A stretch of 64,000 bases of DNA, from NCBI GenBank assembly GCA_028023455.1, contig JAQFVV010000353.1:186001-250000 (forward strand), given 5' to 3'. The notes beneath the pieces are model-generated. The model was given only the letters and a program-made list of their open reading frames with translations, was not told the DNA's origin and did no database searches. Shown here piece by piece: positions 36,580 to 47,172 of the stretch (positions are counted from its first letter, which is position 1; each line of letters opens with the position of its first letter). This DNA is from Epiperipatus broadwayi (lineage: Eukaryota; Onychophora; Udeonychophora; Euonychophora; Peripatidae). The position numbers and the translations under genes were made by a program.

Positions 36580-36945
36580 TCTATAAGCTATCACAAACCT
36601 GCAGGGAAATAATTTATTATTGACATATAATGGTTTATTGTTGACATCTACCATTGAACCAACTTCATCAATTAATGCTTCTAAGAAAGTATTCTCCCAG
36701 CATTTCAGAAATATGCATACAATATTTTCACTGTGATGGGATTATCAATTATGTTATTGAAATGAGCAATGATATCTTATATAATCAATGTGCGTTTAAA
36801 TAAATTTAAAATTACAAAAAAAAAAAGAAATAGAAACCCAATAGAATTAGAGCAGTATGTTCGATTGATCCTATCTGCATTGCTGAAATATTTTATTAAC
36901 AATAGTATTATCATTATTCAATAGATGTCCTGTCAGTATTCTCTT
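36580..36945. other. Leader of the coiled-coil ORF relic, then AT-rich sequence
   Basis: 36600-36780 is homologous to 14530-14720 (upstream of coiled-coil copy 1) and is presumably 5' untranslated sequence of that element. The rest is unremarkable. Confidence 0.5.
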
Positions 36946-36947
36946 CT

Positions 36948-38188
36948 GGGTATTTGGGTACTAAACCTACAACACAGAGCATGATTTAGATATTCATGTG
37001 CCTGTTCACATTCGGATCAATCCGCCACTTATAATGTGAGTGAAATAATGTGTACACAGATCTTTCTTGACCAAAGAAATAAAACATGTACACAGATATT
37101 TCTTGCACCAAAAAACAAAATGTGTACATGGATATTTCTTGTGCAAAACAACAAAACGTGTACAAAGATCTTTCTTGTGCAAAAAAAAACAAAATGTGTG
37201 ATACAAATATCAACAGTCACAGTAGATCTAATACATTTTTCATGTTGCAGGACTAAAAATAAGTGAATATACATCAAATGAACAATAAATGATTTCAAAT
37301 TACACCAAACATGATTTAAAAATACATTATAAAATTCAGTATAGTTTAAATATACATCAAATATGAAATCACTTGATTGCAAAGGATGCTGGGATTTTCA
37401 TAAAAATGCTCATAAACATCGCTTTTTTTTTCCATAAAACTGATAACAAATGTTGATATTTTTTTATAAAGAAATTAAAGGAAAAACTGCTAATAAATGT
37501 TAATTTATTTTTATATATAAAGAAATTAAGGCAAAAACTACTAAATAAACATAGATTTTTATAAAGAAATCAGAGCAAAAACTACAAAAATTGCCATGTT
37601 AATTAATATACATATACCAAATGAACAATAAGTATCTACAAAAAAAAGACACACCAAACGAACAGTAAATGATAAATGTCTTTTTTTTATAAAGAATATT
37701 ACACATACATCAAATGAACAGTAAATGATTTAGACTTTTAAATGGGTTTTTTTAAAGTAAAGCAAAAAAAACTCCTAGTGATTTCTATAAAAATATATTA
37801 AGTACATTACCAACAAAATGGAGATCTTCAGTAAAAATTTCGCTCCAAAAATGAAACCACTTGATTGCAAAGGATGATGGGATTTTCAAAAACTGGTTAT
37901 AAACATTCATTTTTTTTATAAAGAAATTTAAAGCAAAAACTGCTAATAAATATAGACTTATTTTTATATATTAAGAAATTAAAGCCAAAACTGCTAATAA
38001 ACTTCGATTTGTAGACAAAATTTTGGCTCCAAAAATAAAAATGTCCAATATGACATACTGTGATGTTACTGTTGTAGGACTATTTTTTTTCAATATGATG
38101 TCATCATAACATCACACACTGATTGTGGATGTAAAAATGTCATATCTTCCCTATCTCCCTATGTTGCAGGTTTAGTACTCAAATACCC
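36948..38188. mobile_element. Terminal-inverted-repeat element packed with internal repeats
   Basis: Ends are inverted over 27 bp (36948-36974 against 38162-38188, 25 matches), beginning GGGTATTTG and containing TACTAAACCT. The 1.2-kb interior has a 36-38-bp minisatellite, dispersed copies of 'catcaaatgaacaataaatgatt' (37270, 37610, 37660, 37700), and a direct repeat of more than 100 bp (37362-37500 and 37852-38000). No transposase was found. The many short frames here on both strands are by-products of the tandem repeats. Superfamily and target duplication are undetermined. Confidence 0.6.
37048..37202. repeat. Minisatellite, 36-38-bp unit, four copies
   Basis: The unit is 'tgtgtacacagat' followed by 'atttcttg' and an A-rich 'caaaaaacaaaa' tail. 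Four copies differ by a few substitutions and small indels. Parallel open frames rich in Cys/Thr/Phe on both strands arise from this array and should not be taken as genes. Confidence 0.85.
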
Positions 38189-38189
38189 T

Positions 38190-38800
38190 ATTCTGTGGTA
38201 AACTCTTTATTGAAATAGTTGAAACCAGTGGATAAAATGCACTGTTGAACACATCGAATTGTGTGGCTAGCTTGTAATTTGCAATAATCATGTTCATCTG
38301 AAATATGGGAAGTCTTTGGAGTGTCTATGCCTAAATCCACAAACATCTCATATGCATATCAATCAAATCCTATAAGGAATCAATACCAACCAGTTGGGAG
38401 CAAGAGAAGCAGCAGAATGCTACATTACCTTATTCATGTCTGGAGAGTGTTCAAACATTAGGTAAATAATTTCATCTTATTATATGTCTTTAAAATCTTA
38501 ATTTATAACCATTGCAAATCAAAATTTTAAACACCTAATGAACTATAAATTAGAACTTAATCACATATAGAACTATTGATATCCATGATATAATTATCAA
38601 CATTAGCTTTCATAATAAGACTTTAAATCAAGTATCTTATTCATTTATATGTGTGTATTTTATTATTAAATATATGTTTAGTTCATGTTTGTTTATAAAA
38701 TGTACCTGTGTTAATTTTGAAGGCATATTAAATTGTATATCTTAAATAGAATGTATGCACATGTTTATTTTATAAGACATTAACAAGAATATAAAGAGAA
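38190..38800. other. Upstream of the Ty3/gypsy relic, nothing recognised
   Basis: This is where gag and the protease/RT start of the gypsy element would be expected, but no motif could be read. No long terminal repeat was identified. Confidence 0.5.
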
Positions 38801-38804
38801 AAGA

Positions 38805-40350
38805 AAGAAGGCTGGCTGAAGAACAGGACAAGGCATTTGAAAATATTAAAACAGGGTTCTTGGAAAAAACCATGTAGCCTTCCCTGATTTTAATAAACCA
38901 TTTATTGTTTGAACAGATAGTAATGGTTTCAGATTAGGGGTAACCCTATCCCAGATTCAGAAGGATGGCCAGTCTGATGTCCTTTATTTTATCAGCCAGA
39001 TCCTGAAGGGTCCAGAAATAAATTACTGAGAAGGAAATACTTGCAATAGTATGGGCCTTCCAAAAGTTTTGACAGAGGCTACTCAGATCAGAAGTGGTGG
39101 TGATCACAGATCACAAAAGCCTTGAATTCCTGGTTCACAGCTATCCTACCAATAGTCATCTAGTAAGATGGAGTTTGCTGTTACAGGAATTGAATTATAC
39201 TGTGCAAGGGATCTGAGAATGTCATGGCTGACATGTTCAATCAAAATCTATGTAAGTTAGAACAGAATCATTTCTCAGTAGGTAATGTCTACATTACAAA
39301 TGTTAATTTAATGACTAATAGTAATGTAGAGAATGATTTATAGAACCTATCCAAATTACAATTAGAAGACCCTGATTTAAACTCTATCATGAATATTTCA
39401 AAAGGAGAGAAAGTTTTGAATATGGCAAAAGATCTCACTTGCTATAAGATGGAGAACTAGGTCTTATTTTATAGAGTAAACATAGATATGGATGAATGGA
39501 GCATAGTAATCCCTAAAACATTATGCTCCCCATTCATGAAATACATATACTGTTTTATGGGCACCACTACTTTCATGCCATAAAACAGAACACACTTTGA
39601 GGATTTGATTTTACTAGCCTAGAATGTATAAAGACATCTTAAAGTCACTTCAATTTCATGCCCATAAAATAGAACACACTTTGAGGATTTGGTTTTACTA
39701 GCCTATAATGTATAAAAACATCTTAAAGTCACTTCAAGATATTCTAGTCTGCCTACTATCCAAGCCAGTAAACAAAAGTTATAGTAACGCATTAAAATCT
39801 ATCATTCCTAAATAACCAAATGAGATCTTGGCAATCGATTATTATGGGGCATTGTCTCCATTCAACAAACAATAATACATATTGGTTACCTACAACCCCT
39901 TCTCAAAATACATTTCAGCTTAATCAATACTGCAAGCTAATACCATGCACATGATCAAGATATTAGACACCCTCCACTTCTTAAGGATAACAAAGTCTAA
40001 GACCATATTAACAGACCATGGCACACTTTTCCTATCCAAAGAATGGAAAAAATGAATGGAGAAATCTCAGGGTAAAACGTACTTATATCCATTAGAAATC
40101 CACAGTCAAACCTTTGCAAACATGTAATGTGGGAGCTTGGATAATTGTTCAGAACTTGAATCTCAAATAGATTCATGACCATCAGACAACACTTTAACAA
40201 ACCTGTTACCATAGTATTTGACAAATACCAACCCCCAATTATGTGTACCAATATTGACACAGAAAGAGATATATTAAAAGCATATAAGCAACTGACAAAC
40301 AAAGCTGAGAGAAGGACCAAAAACAAGAAGGGAGCACTCACAACATCATA
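38805..40350 (+). pseudogene. Ty3/gypsy retrotransposon pol relic (RT end, RNase H, integrase)
   Basis: It starts with the RT/RNase H connection (EEQDKAFENIK), then PDFNKPFIV and TDSNGFRLGVTL, the Ty3-type RNase H entry. RNase H proper follows: EKEILAIVWAFQKF, VVITDHKSLEFL and SYPTNSHLVRW (about 39025-39180). The integrase N-terminal region has VIPKTL, a HFEDL/FY-PRMYKDIL block, Cys and SK. The integrase core shows IDYYGALSPF (first Asp, about 39830), LVTYNPFSKY and ILTDHGTLFLSKEW (second Asp, about 40000). Pieces lie in different frames with several stops, and an 83-bp tandem duplication sits in the zinc-binding region. No LTRs or envelope were identified. It is a dead copy. Confidence 0.88.
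39571..39737. repeat. 83-bp tandem duplication within the gypsy integrase
   Basis: 39571-39653 and 39654-39737 are near-identical direct repeats (each begins TTTCATGCC and ends AAAGTCACTTCAA). The duplication repeats the integrase zinc-binding block and must postdate the element's loss of function or have caused it. Confidence 0.85.
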
Positions 40351-40354
40351 ATAG

Positions 40355-43115
40355 TGCACAAAATATTCATCAAAACAACCCATATAAGTAAACCACTATA
40401 AAATAAATACCAGATGGTTTATAAACAGTATGAGAGATCATTCACTATTGTGGGATAGTCAGGTTCAAATGCATTTTGAATAGAGATAGGAGGGGAAGTT
40501 AAGGCACATATAATACCCATATCCTAAAGCCATATATCTGTCAATCAGAGTGACCACATAGGTAATATGATGAATTAATAAATAAATTAAATGGTAGATG
40601 TGATTTTTGGTTAGAGATAGAAGGAAATGTGAGATAACATCAAAAAATGGGTTCATTAATTTATGATGAAAGTATGCCCAGATGATCACAAAAGCAATTA
40701 TTAGGATGCTTAGAGTCAACCAAAACATGGGAATTGGTCCATGAAGAATGATGGACACCTCAATATTTAGTTAGTCCTTAGAAAAATCCAGTAAGCCTCA
40801 AAAGTAGTAGGATTAAGGCTAATGAATTGACTATGTGCCTTCTATAATATATGGACACATCATGGGTTGATATCATACCATGTAACCATCATACTAACAA
40901 AAAGAGACCCATATATGAATCTCACATTATTATGTTACAAGCAATAAAGCAAGAGATTTTAAAGAATTAAAAATATAGTTGAAAGAACAGCAGTAATTAA
41001 AATGAATAGTCTTTATAAACCTCTTTAAAAAGATTGAAAAATAAAAAATTTAGTAGATCCAACACAAAACGAACCTACACACTAGAAAAGTGTTAAAATT
41101 TTATTAAGGCCATAAAATTTTAATCCTGTAAGCATCAGGGAGTTGTAATGGTACCTTATAATCCTGTTCAAAACAACCCTTAAGGGTCCACAACATTAAA
41201 CTAAACCTATGAAAAATGAACTGAGATAATAGGTTAGATATGTGACATCATTTTTCTATACACAAACATTCATATAAATACATACACATTTGAAATTTGT
41301 TTTAATAAGTACCAAACCAAAATAGTGTTGAAATGAAGTAAAGAAATACATCATCATCATATCAATTTAGTACTTCAGTAACCTTTAGATGCTGGCATAA
41401 ACATTTATTAATTTTATTGGATAATTTTATTCTTAAGAGAATCTACACACAAATGTGATAACAATATGTGATAACAAATTACCTAGAAGAAACTATATTT
41501 TAATTATCGTACTTTATTTACTGATATGTCTGTTTTATAAGACCAGTTAGAAAACAAACAATAAAAATGGATTGCTCGATTTAAACACATTAATGTCTGT
41601 TTTCTAAGGACCATGGATTTAAACTAAAATCATCTAATGAAGAAAAACACAACTTCCACTGCATTATAATTTTGATCTTGCTTTTAGAAAATAGTCATTT
41701 GAATTGTCATTCAAATTTGGAATAAATGCATATAAAACAAAATAATCACATGCATATTAGGAGTAGTGTTGGCAATTATAAGTAAAATGAAATGTCAGTT
41801 TGATAGAAGATACAAATTAATTTTAAACAACTATATTAAAAATTAATTACTAAAGGAAGAAAACAAAATATAGAATATCAAATATACCAAGTTTTAGTAG
41901 GGAGACTATAATGATGTAATATTTTATTACATCCCACTGCAAACATATTTATTATGCCAATGTTGGAATTCTAATACCTAAATTACAATGTTTTCATGTA
42001 ACATAGTAAAGAGTGAATACTTATAACTAATATTAATAGGAATTATGATATTACAAGTTTATTAGATAATACAGAAATCAGCCATTATTAAAATGTATTT
42101 TTGGATAGATTCATATATGTATTGAAAGTGGATTATATAATTATCAACTACCTACCATATAGATAAAGGAGTCAAAATACTAGTAGTAGTGTGGAATAGA
42201 TTATATCAAATTATTCCAGGGACTACAATCAAATTCTCTAGTGCTATTATTGTTTCATTTTGGATACCTAAATATTTTTGTACTACTTGACCATTTTACC
42301 CATTATAGCGAGTATTTGAATGCTAAATGTTTCACTGAAGTCTCAAGTTTTTGTATTTAATTTTATTTGAATTATATTATATACAAGTATTAATGAATGA
42401 TTTCATTTACAGTGTTATACAAAGTAAATAATCACATTTACATATTCAATTTAAGGAAGCTGCCTTAAACTACAGAAGAAAAAATAATTATTGAGTGATA
42501 CTTGCCAAGATAACTTATTTAGGTTTAATGCCTTATATAGATCATAATAAGTTAATGATTTCAGTACTAAATTATTATCAGCAAAATTAGGATAAACATG
42601 TATCTTCCTTTGATTCAAGGTAAGTACCTTGTTCAACATAGTGTGATTATATATATACTAGCTTCTAGAAGGTAATATTATTTTAATATGCATTTTCAGG
42701 ATCTGCATTCTAGTTATCAATGTAAGTAAAATATTTATCCATCAAATTAAGTATAGCTTTAGTTATTTCAATCTATATTACTCAGATAGATCTATACAAC
42801 TGAACACCAATTCATATCACTAGATATATTTTTGATGGTAGATTTAGTCATAAGAGTTAGCAATATTTATTAACCAAATAAATTCAGATTGTGATAGTGT
42901 GTGTGAGGGAATTAGGTTTGCATATATATGCATATGACATTAATGCCATTGAGCATAACTCTGTAGGTTTAAATTTCAAATTCCATAAATATTAATAGAG
43001 TCTCTAGATCATGTGCCACATAAATTATAGATTCTTCATATAGGTCTTTCATTTTGGAGTTTACATGAGATAGATGTTTTTAAACCAACTCTATAGCCAT
43101 CTCATACTTATTTCC
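40355..43115. other. AT-rich stretch, nothing firmly recognised
   Basis: The 5' few hundred bases may be the tail of the gypsy element. The minus frame 40465-40758 (97 codons) has a hydrophobic stretch (LTLSILIIAFVIIWAYF) but lies antisense to pol and has no other support. The frame at 42451-42639 has no motif. Confidence 0.5.
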
Positions 43116-43118
43116 CCA

Positions 43119-43201
43119 ATATATATATATATATATATATATATAAGTTTTTTAGCAATCATTTTATATATATAAGTATATATATATATATATATATATA
43201 T
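43119..43201. repeat. (TA)n microsatellites flanking PLE-2
   Basis: TA runs at about 43120-43145 and 43170-43201 border the left arm. A further TA run lies at 44506-44520 beside the right arm. Confidence 0.9.
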
Positions 43202-43261
43202 GCAAAACCATAAAACAATACAGTACTAGATTAAATTCAAAATTTTACCAAAATCCTTACA

Positions 43262-43300
43262 CAACCATGGTTTCATCTACTACAAATAGACCTTCTCAAG
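43262..43300 (-). ncRNA. Hammerhead-like motif, PLE-2 left arm
   Basis: Minus strand: CTTGAGA, then GGTCTA, a loop and TAGAT (imperfect stem II), then GAAACCATGGTT. GAAAC is intact, and ACCATGGT is fully self-complementary, as expected for the short stem III of minimal hammerheads that pair as dimers. The CTGATGA box is degraded to CTTGAGA. Confidence 0.5.
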
Positions 43301-43360
43301 TGAAAATCAACCTAAAGGAAAACATATATATATATACAAACAAACAAACCTTCCCATAAT

Positions 43361-43840
43361 TCATTTCAAACTCCACCTTCCCTTAATATCAAAAGAAGTC
43401 TTCATAAGATTGATAGCCTCAGAATCAAGGAGTTTTATCATCAAAGTCTCCTTTATTCTTCTTTTTAACTCATTCTTTTCATAAAAAATAACCGAAGCAT
43501 TGTCAAACAATATTCTATGACCTGTATTCAATTCATGAATATATAAAGCTGAGTTAAGATACCTATGTTTAACTCTACTTATATGAACCTTAACCCTTTC
43601 CTTAAGGCTAAATTTACTCTGGCCTACATAAAATTTACCACAACTACATGGAATTTTATAAACAATACCAGGAATAGACCTACTATCAATAGACTGCTTT
43701 GAACCATTAAGTAATGAATTCAAATCAGAACCTTTCCTCCATGCAACCTTCTTTCCACCTAACAAATGACTTCCTATAAACCAAATTATAAATTGATGCT
43801 TTAAATGGTAAAGACATATAATCATCATCCTTACCAACAA
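43361..43840 (-). CDS. PLE-2 GIY-YIG endonuclease, left arm, open frame
   Basis: The 159-codon frame reads out of the centre toward the left. Residues 58-61 are GIVY, Cys65 and Cys67 form the C-x-C pair, YVG is at 71-73, Arg82 and His86 follow, and the C-terminal half has NTGHRILFDNASVI and KETLMIKLLDSEAINLM. It ends W-S-L-K at a stop at the position expected for the element. All signature residues of the PLE endonuclease are present apart from the usual substitutions (YVG for YIG). It is only the C-terminal domain, because the copy is truncated upstream. A stable product is doubtful without the RT domain. Confidence 0.82.
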   Translation of the reverse strand: MLVRMMIICLYHLKHQFIIWFIGSHLLGGKKVAWRKGSDLNSLLNGSKQSIDSRSIPGIVYKIPCSCGKFYVGQSKFSLKERVKVHISRVKHRYLNSALYIHELNTGHRILFDNASVIFYEKNELKRRIKETLMIKLLDSEAINLMKTSFDIKGRWSLK

Positions 43841-43923
43841 AATTATATGTCTTTACCATTTAAAGCATCAATTTATAATTTGGTTTATAGGAATAGTCAT
43901 TTGTTAGGTGGAAAGAAGGTTGC

Positions 43924-44304
43924 ATGGAGGAAGGTTCTGATTTGAATTCATTACTTAATGGTTCAAAGCAGTCTATTGATAGTAGGTCTATTCCTGGTAT
44001 TGTTTATAAAATTCCATGTAGTTGTGGTAAATTTTATGTAGGCCAGAGTAAATTTAGCCTTAATGAAAGGGTTAAGGTTCATATAAGTAGAGTTAAACAT
44101 AGGTATCTTAACTCAGCTTTATATATTCATGAATTGAATACAGGTCATAGAATATTGTTTGACAATGCTTCGGTTATTTTTTATGAAAAGAATGAGTTAA
44201 AAAGAAGAATAAAGGAGACTTTGATGATAAAACTCCTTGATTCTGAGGCTATCAATCTTATGAAGACTTCTTTTGATATTAAGGGAAGGTGGAGTTTGAA
44301 ATGA
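43924..44304 (+). pseudogene. PLE-2 GIY-YIG endonuclease, right arm
   Basis: Same domain as the left arm, 126 codons from the first in-frame ATG. GIVY is at residues 25-28, C-S-C at 32-34 and YVG at 38-40. It differs from the left copy by one substitution in the shared part (FSLNERV for FSLKERV). Upstream it is out of frame with the left copy's leader, because one A is missing from the run after ATGGAGG and AT is inserted near 43893. The frame still covers the whole nuclease fold. Confidence 0.8.
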
Positions 44305-44363
44305 ATTATGGGAAGGTTTGTTTGTTTGTATATATATATATGTTTTCCTTTAGGTTGATTTTC

Positions 44364-44402
44364 ACTTGAGAAGGTCTATTTGTAGTAGATGAAACCATGG
44401 TT
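44364..44402 (+). ncRNA. Hammerhead-like motif, PLE-2 right arm
   Basis: Identical in sequence to the left-arm motif: CTTGAGA, stem-loop, GAAAC, self-complementary ACCATGGT. Located about 60-100 bp downstream of the endonuclease stop codon, near the element's 3' end. Confidence 0.5.
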
Positions 44403-44549
44403 GTGTAAGGATTTTGGTAAAATTTTGAATTTAATCTAGTACTGTATTGTTTTATGGTTTTGCATTTTTATTTTTTGCTAGTATAGTGTTAGACAGTTTT
44501 GGTTTTATATATATATATATAAAAGTTTTTTAGCAAGCATTTTGTTATG

Positions 44550-45390
44550 TCTTGTTACAGAAATCTTAACACAAACTGATGATTAATTCAATTATTAAGC
44601 ATATCGACTCTGATTGCTTTCTTTACTCTGTTTTTTTCAATAGATTCATAAATTACCTCAATTTAGCTGCAACACATGGCAGCCTAAATTGGATTACAGA
44701 ATATATTAAAAATTTATTGCCATAAAATATTAGATTAAAACATAATGTTTTATTTAATTATAAAATGACAGTTTTGAGAACCTTATCTTTCATAAAATGT
44801 ATTTAAATTAATTAACTAATATTTGAAAAGAAAATTTTTAAAAGTATGTTAGTGAAATGAAAAATGTCAATTATAAGCATCATATTTTTAATAATACTAA
44901 TATGTATAATTATAAATTTTTTCACAAAAATGTGATTTTAAACTTGTGTTCTACTTCTAAAGAAAATCTTAAAGTATTTTTCAATCATTGTGAAATAGTT
45001 TATATAAGACTAAATATGGGTTAGTTTGTCACTTTTTCTACTAAGAAATTATGTTGTAACCTGACTAATAAAATGAATGAAAATTGGAATAAATGATTCA
45101 AAAAGCTTTGATTATGACTAATAATCTATTTTTTTTTCTGTTCATATAAATGTTTACAACTTTGAGAGATTTTATTTACAAAATGTAAGAATATTATTAA
45201 ATATCACAAGAAAAATACATTACATAGAGAAAAATAATCTTCATCAATGTTCATAGTAATTTAATAATGCATCAATTTTTATACACATTAATCAAAAGTG
45301 AAGTATTGTACAACTCTTGGAAATGCATTTTATGACATAATATATTGAAAGAATTATGATGAATAAACACATGAATAAAGATAAATACTA
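44550..45390. other. AT-rich stretch, nothing recognised
   Basis: No motif or repeat recognised. A minus frame at 45272-45469 is hydrophobic low-complexity sequence antisense to the RTE relic. Confidence 0.5.
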
Positions 45391-45392
45391 GA

Positions 45393-46070
45393 ATGATTAA
45401 AGTCATTTTCAATGGATTTTCCCAAAACAAGAAAATAAAGATGTATAATGATAAAATAGAAGTTATCAACTACAAACACCATAGACAGATCATTAATACA
45501 GATGAAAATATAATGGATGTAATGGATGAGATGCTTTTGGCAGAAATATCAATATTAAAAGGAAAATATGTCTATATGTTTGAAAACGTTTTTCAATAAA
45601 TATTTTTTACTAGTTCTTGCTTATGGGTCTGAGATTTGGACACTTAATAGAAGAGCAATACAGGAATTTCATATCATTCAGTGAAGTGTGCAAAGATGTA
45701 TATTAGAAGTAACATTCAGTGAAGTGTGCCAAGATGTATATTAGAAGTAACAAGAAGAAATTGAACACAAAATTTATGAGTGAAATACTGATGGCACTGA
45801 AAAAATTGAGAGACTGAAGTAGAGCTGGAATGGACATATTTCTAGAAAAATGCTAATGAATGGTTAGTTGAAATCTTAAACTGAATTCCAAGAGATTGTA
45901 AAAGATCCAAATAGAAACCACATGTGGGATGAATGAATAAAATAAAGAACTTTACTGGTATGATGTGGAAAAAAGAGGCTACAAATTGGAGAAAATGAAT
46001 TAAACTTGGAGACCTTCATCATACAATGTATTGATAATGATGGAAAATAATGATGATGTTGTTGTTGTAT
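45393..46070 (+). pseudogene. RTE-type non-LTR retrotransposon, 3' part (copy 2)
   Basis: This copy extends further upstream than the one at 8.4 kb. The 45393-45599 frame has NKKIKMYNDKIEVI and IINTDENIMDVMDEM, the region after the RT core. Then LAYGSEIWTLNRRAIQEF is readable near 45617-45670 (usual form TYGSETWTL), followed by RCILEVT and the tail homologous to copy 1 (RLK-SW-G-ISRK, EILN-IPRDCKRSK, MMWKKEA). Many stops and a 38-bp tandem duplication disable it. It ends in a TGATGATG-type simple repeat near 46050-46066. The 3' untranslated sequence after the frame also matches copy 1. Confidence 0.82.
45675..45750. repeat. 38-bp tandem duplication in RTE copy 2
   Basis: 45675-45712 and 45713-45750 are direct repeats differing at one base, beginning CATTCAGTGAAGTGTGC. 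It is a recent local duplication inside an old relic. Confidence 0.9.
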
Positions 46071-46071
46071 T

Positions 46072-46800
46072 TAGTGTCAATTAGTTATAAATAATGCTAC
46101 TTATAATGATCATGTGACACTATATATTCTTGCTACAAAGCAGAAACTTTACATACCATTCTCTTCATCATAGGGTTTGGAACATGCTATGTTATATTTT
46201 TTCTTCTAGATCATTAAAGTAGAGTTATTAAATATTACTCAGTAAATAAAAATGTATATAAAATTACACAAAAAGTAAAACAAGAGTGGTATGTTATTCA
46301 AATCTCATCACTTGGCATTTGGAAATCCTCATATTTTTTTCTTTTATTACAGCTCCATTATGAAGAGGGGTGTTAAGATGACTATTTTCTGAACTAGAAT
46401 ATTAAGAGTTGTTTTACTTTGTACTTATATAATTAATAGATTAAAATGTTACTTGCTGCTTTTGGGCATATAATTTAAAATAAAATGGGGTTAGTAAATG
46501 AAAAATATTTAAAAAATATAGCAATATTTCTCACTAACACATTCATGAGCTTTTATTTGTAATTATATATTGAACTATTTCCATTATTTCATTTTAATTA
46601 TTAAATGGTTTTAGAAGAACTTAAACTTTATTTAAACTTTTCAAATGCATTCAACTATTTGTAATAAGATATAGATTTGTATGGTGATTCTAACATTAAT
46701 GAAATACTGAATTAAATATAATTAAATAACCAACTATACTGTCAAAAGTATTTTAGTTGGTGTCATTGTAATTTTAAATTCAATATTTCATGAATCTAAA
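46072..46800. other. AT-rich stretch, nothing recognised
   Basis: No gene or repeat recognised. Confidence 0.5.
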
Positions 46801-46804
46801 GCTC

Positions 46805-46965
46805 ACTAATTTGATTCCCATGCTAGTACTCTCATTGGTCAACATCTGAAGTAGAGAGATACTATTTGAAACATTGTTATATACTAATCTATGTTTTATT
46901 ATTAACAGTATAATGTATTTGAAAAGTTTAAATGAAGTTTGAACTTTTTTTTTAAAAAAAAGACA
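46805..46965 (+). repeat. SINE S2 fragment (copy 1)
   Basis: It begins at the old B-box region (TTTGATTCCCATGCTAGT) and continues with CATTGGTCAACATCTGAAG, the stem-loop segment, GAAACATTG and the A/T-rich tail with 'tgtatttgaaaagttt'. It is collinear with 62300-62460. The tRNA head upstream is lost. It has the best-kept GAAAC box of the three S2 copies. Confidence 0.65.
46846..46876 (+). ncRNA. Hammerhead-like motif in SINE S2 (copy 1)
   Basis: CTGAAGT, then a degenerate stem (AGAGAGATACTATTT), then GAAACATTG. The first box fits CTGANGA except at its last base. Stem II pairs poorly here; compare copy 3 at 62346-62386, where the stem is good and the boxes are worse. Confidence 0.4.
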
Positions 46966-47172
46966 ATAATTTAAACTAATTGATGTAAATAGCCCAATAT
47001 TTCATTATAAGAAAATTTTTATCATAACAAACATTTAGACTAAAAAAACATTGTATTATATTGATTTTACAATAAATATAGGTATGAAATTATAAATTAA
47101 TTATTTGAATTTAATCAATTTAACATTTTTTCTTAAATCATTTGAATTTTAGTTTTTTTATTTCTATTAAAC
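46966..47172. other. AT-rich stretch
   Basis: Nothing recognised between the SINE fragment and FB-A copy 2. Confidence 0.5.

Larger units (their letters stand above)
43143..44543. mobile_element. PLE-2: near-perfect head-to-head Penelope dimer
   Basis: Arms of about 620 bp (43202-43820 minus, 43844-44465 plus) are inverted and almost identical, meeting at a 23-bp centre (43821-43843). Each arm holds a PLE GIY-YIG endonuclease without reverse transcriptase, plus the 3' region with a hammerhead-like motif. Both outer sides carry AAGTTTTTTAGCAA followed, after one differing base, by CATTTT (about 43145-43165 and 44523-44543), next to (TA)n. That is one direct repeat around the whole dimer, as a target duplication. 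Differences between arms are few: a 2-bp AT insertion and a 1-bp deletion in the right arm, and one Lys/Asn change. Confidence 0.88.

Noticed and set aside
36986-37382. Four overlapping open frames rich in Cys, Thr and Phe on both strands
   Set aside because: They are frames running through a 36-38-bp minisatellite; the periodicity explains their length and apparent protein repeats.
39997-40383. 128-codon hydrophobic frame on the minus strand
   Set aside because: Lies antisense to the gypsy integrase core, whose sense-strand motifs are clear; it is a shadow.
40465-40758. 97-codon minus-strand frame with a membrane-like stretch, considered as an envelope-type relic
   Set aside because: Orientation is opposite to the adjacent pol, there are no cysteine motifs or signal peptide, and AT-rich sequence readily encodes Ile/Leu/Phe runs.
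43361-44304. A host GIY-YIG gene family (SLX1-like)
   Set aside because: The domain is followed by PLE-type C-terminal blocks, lies in an inverted dimer with a flanking direct repeat, and lacks the SLX1 RING finger.
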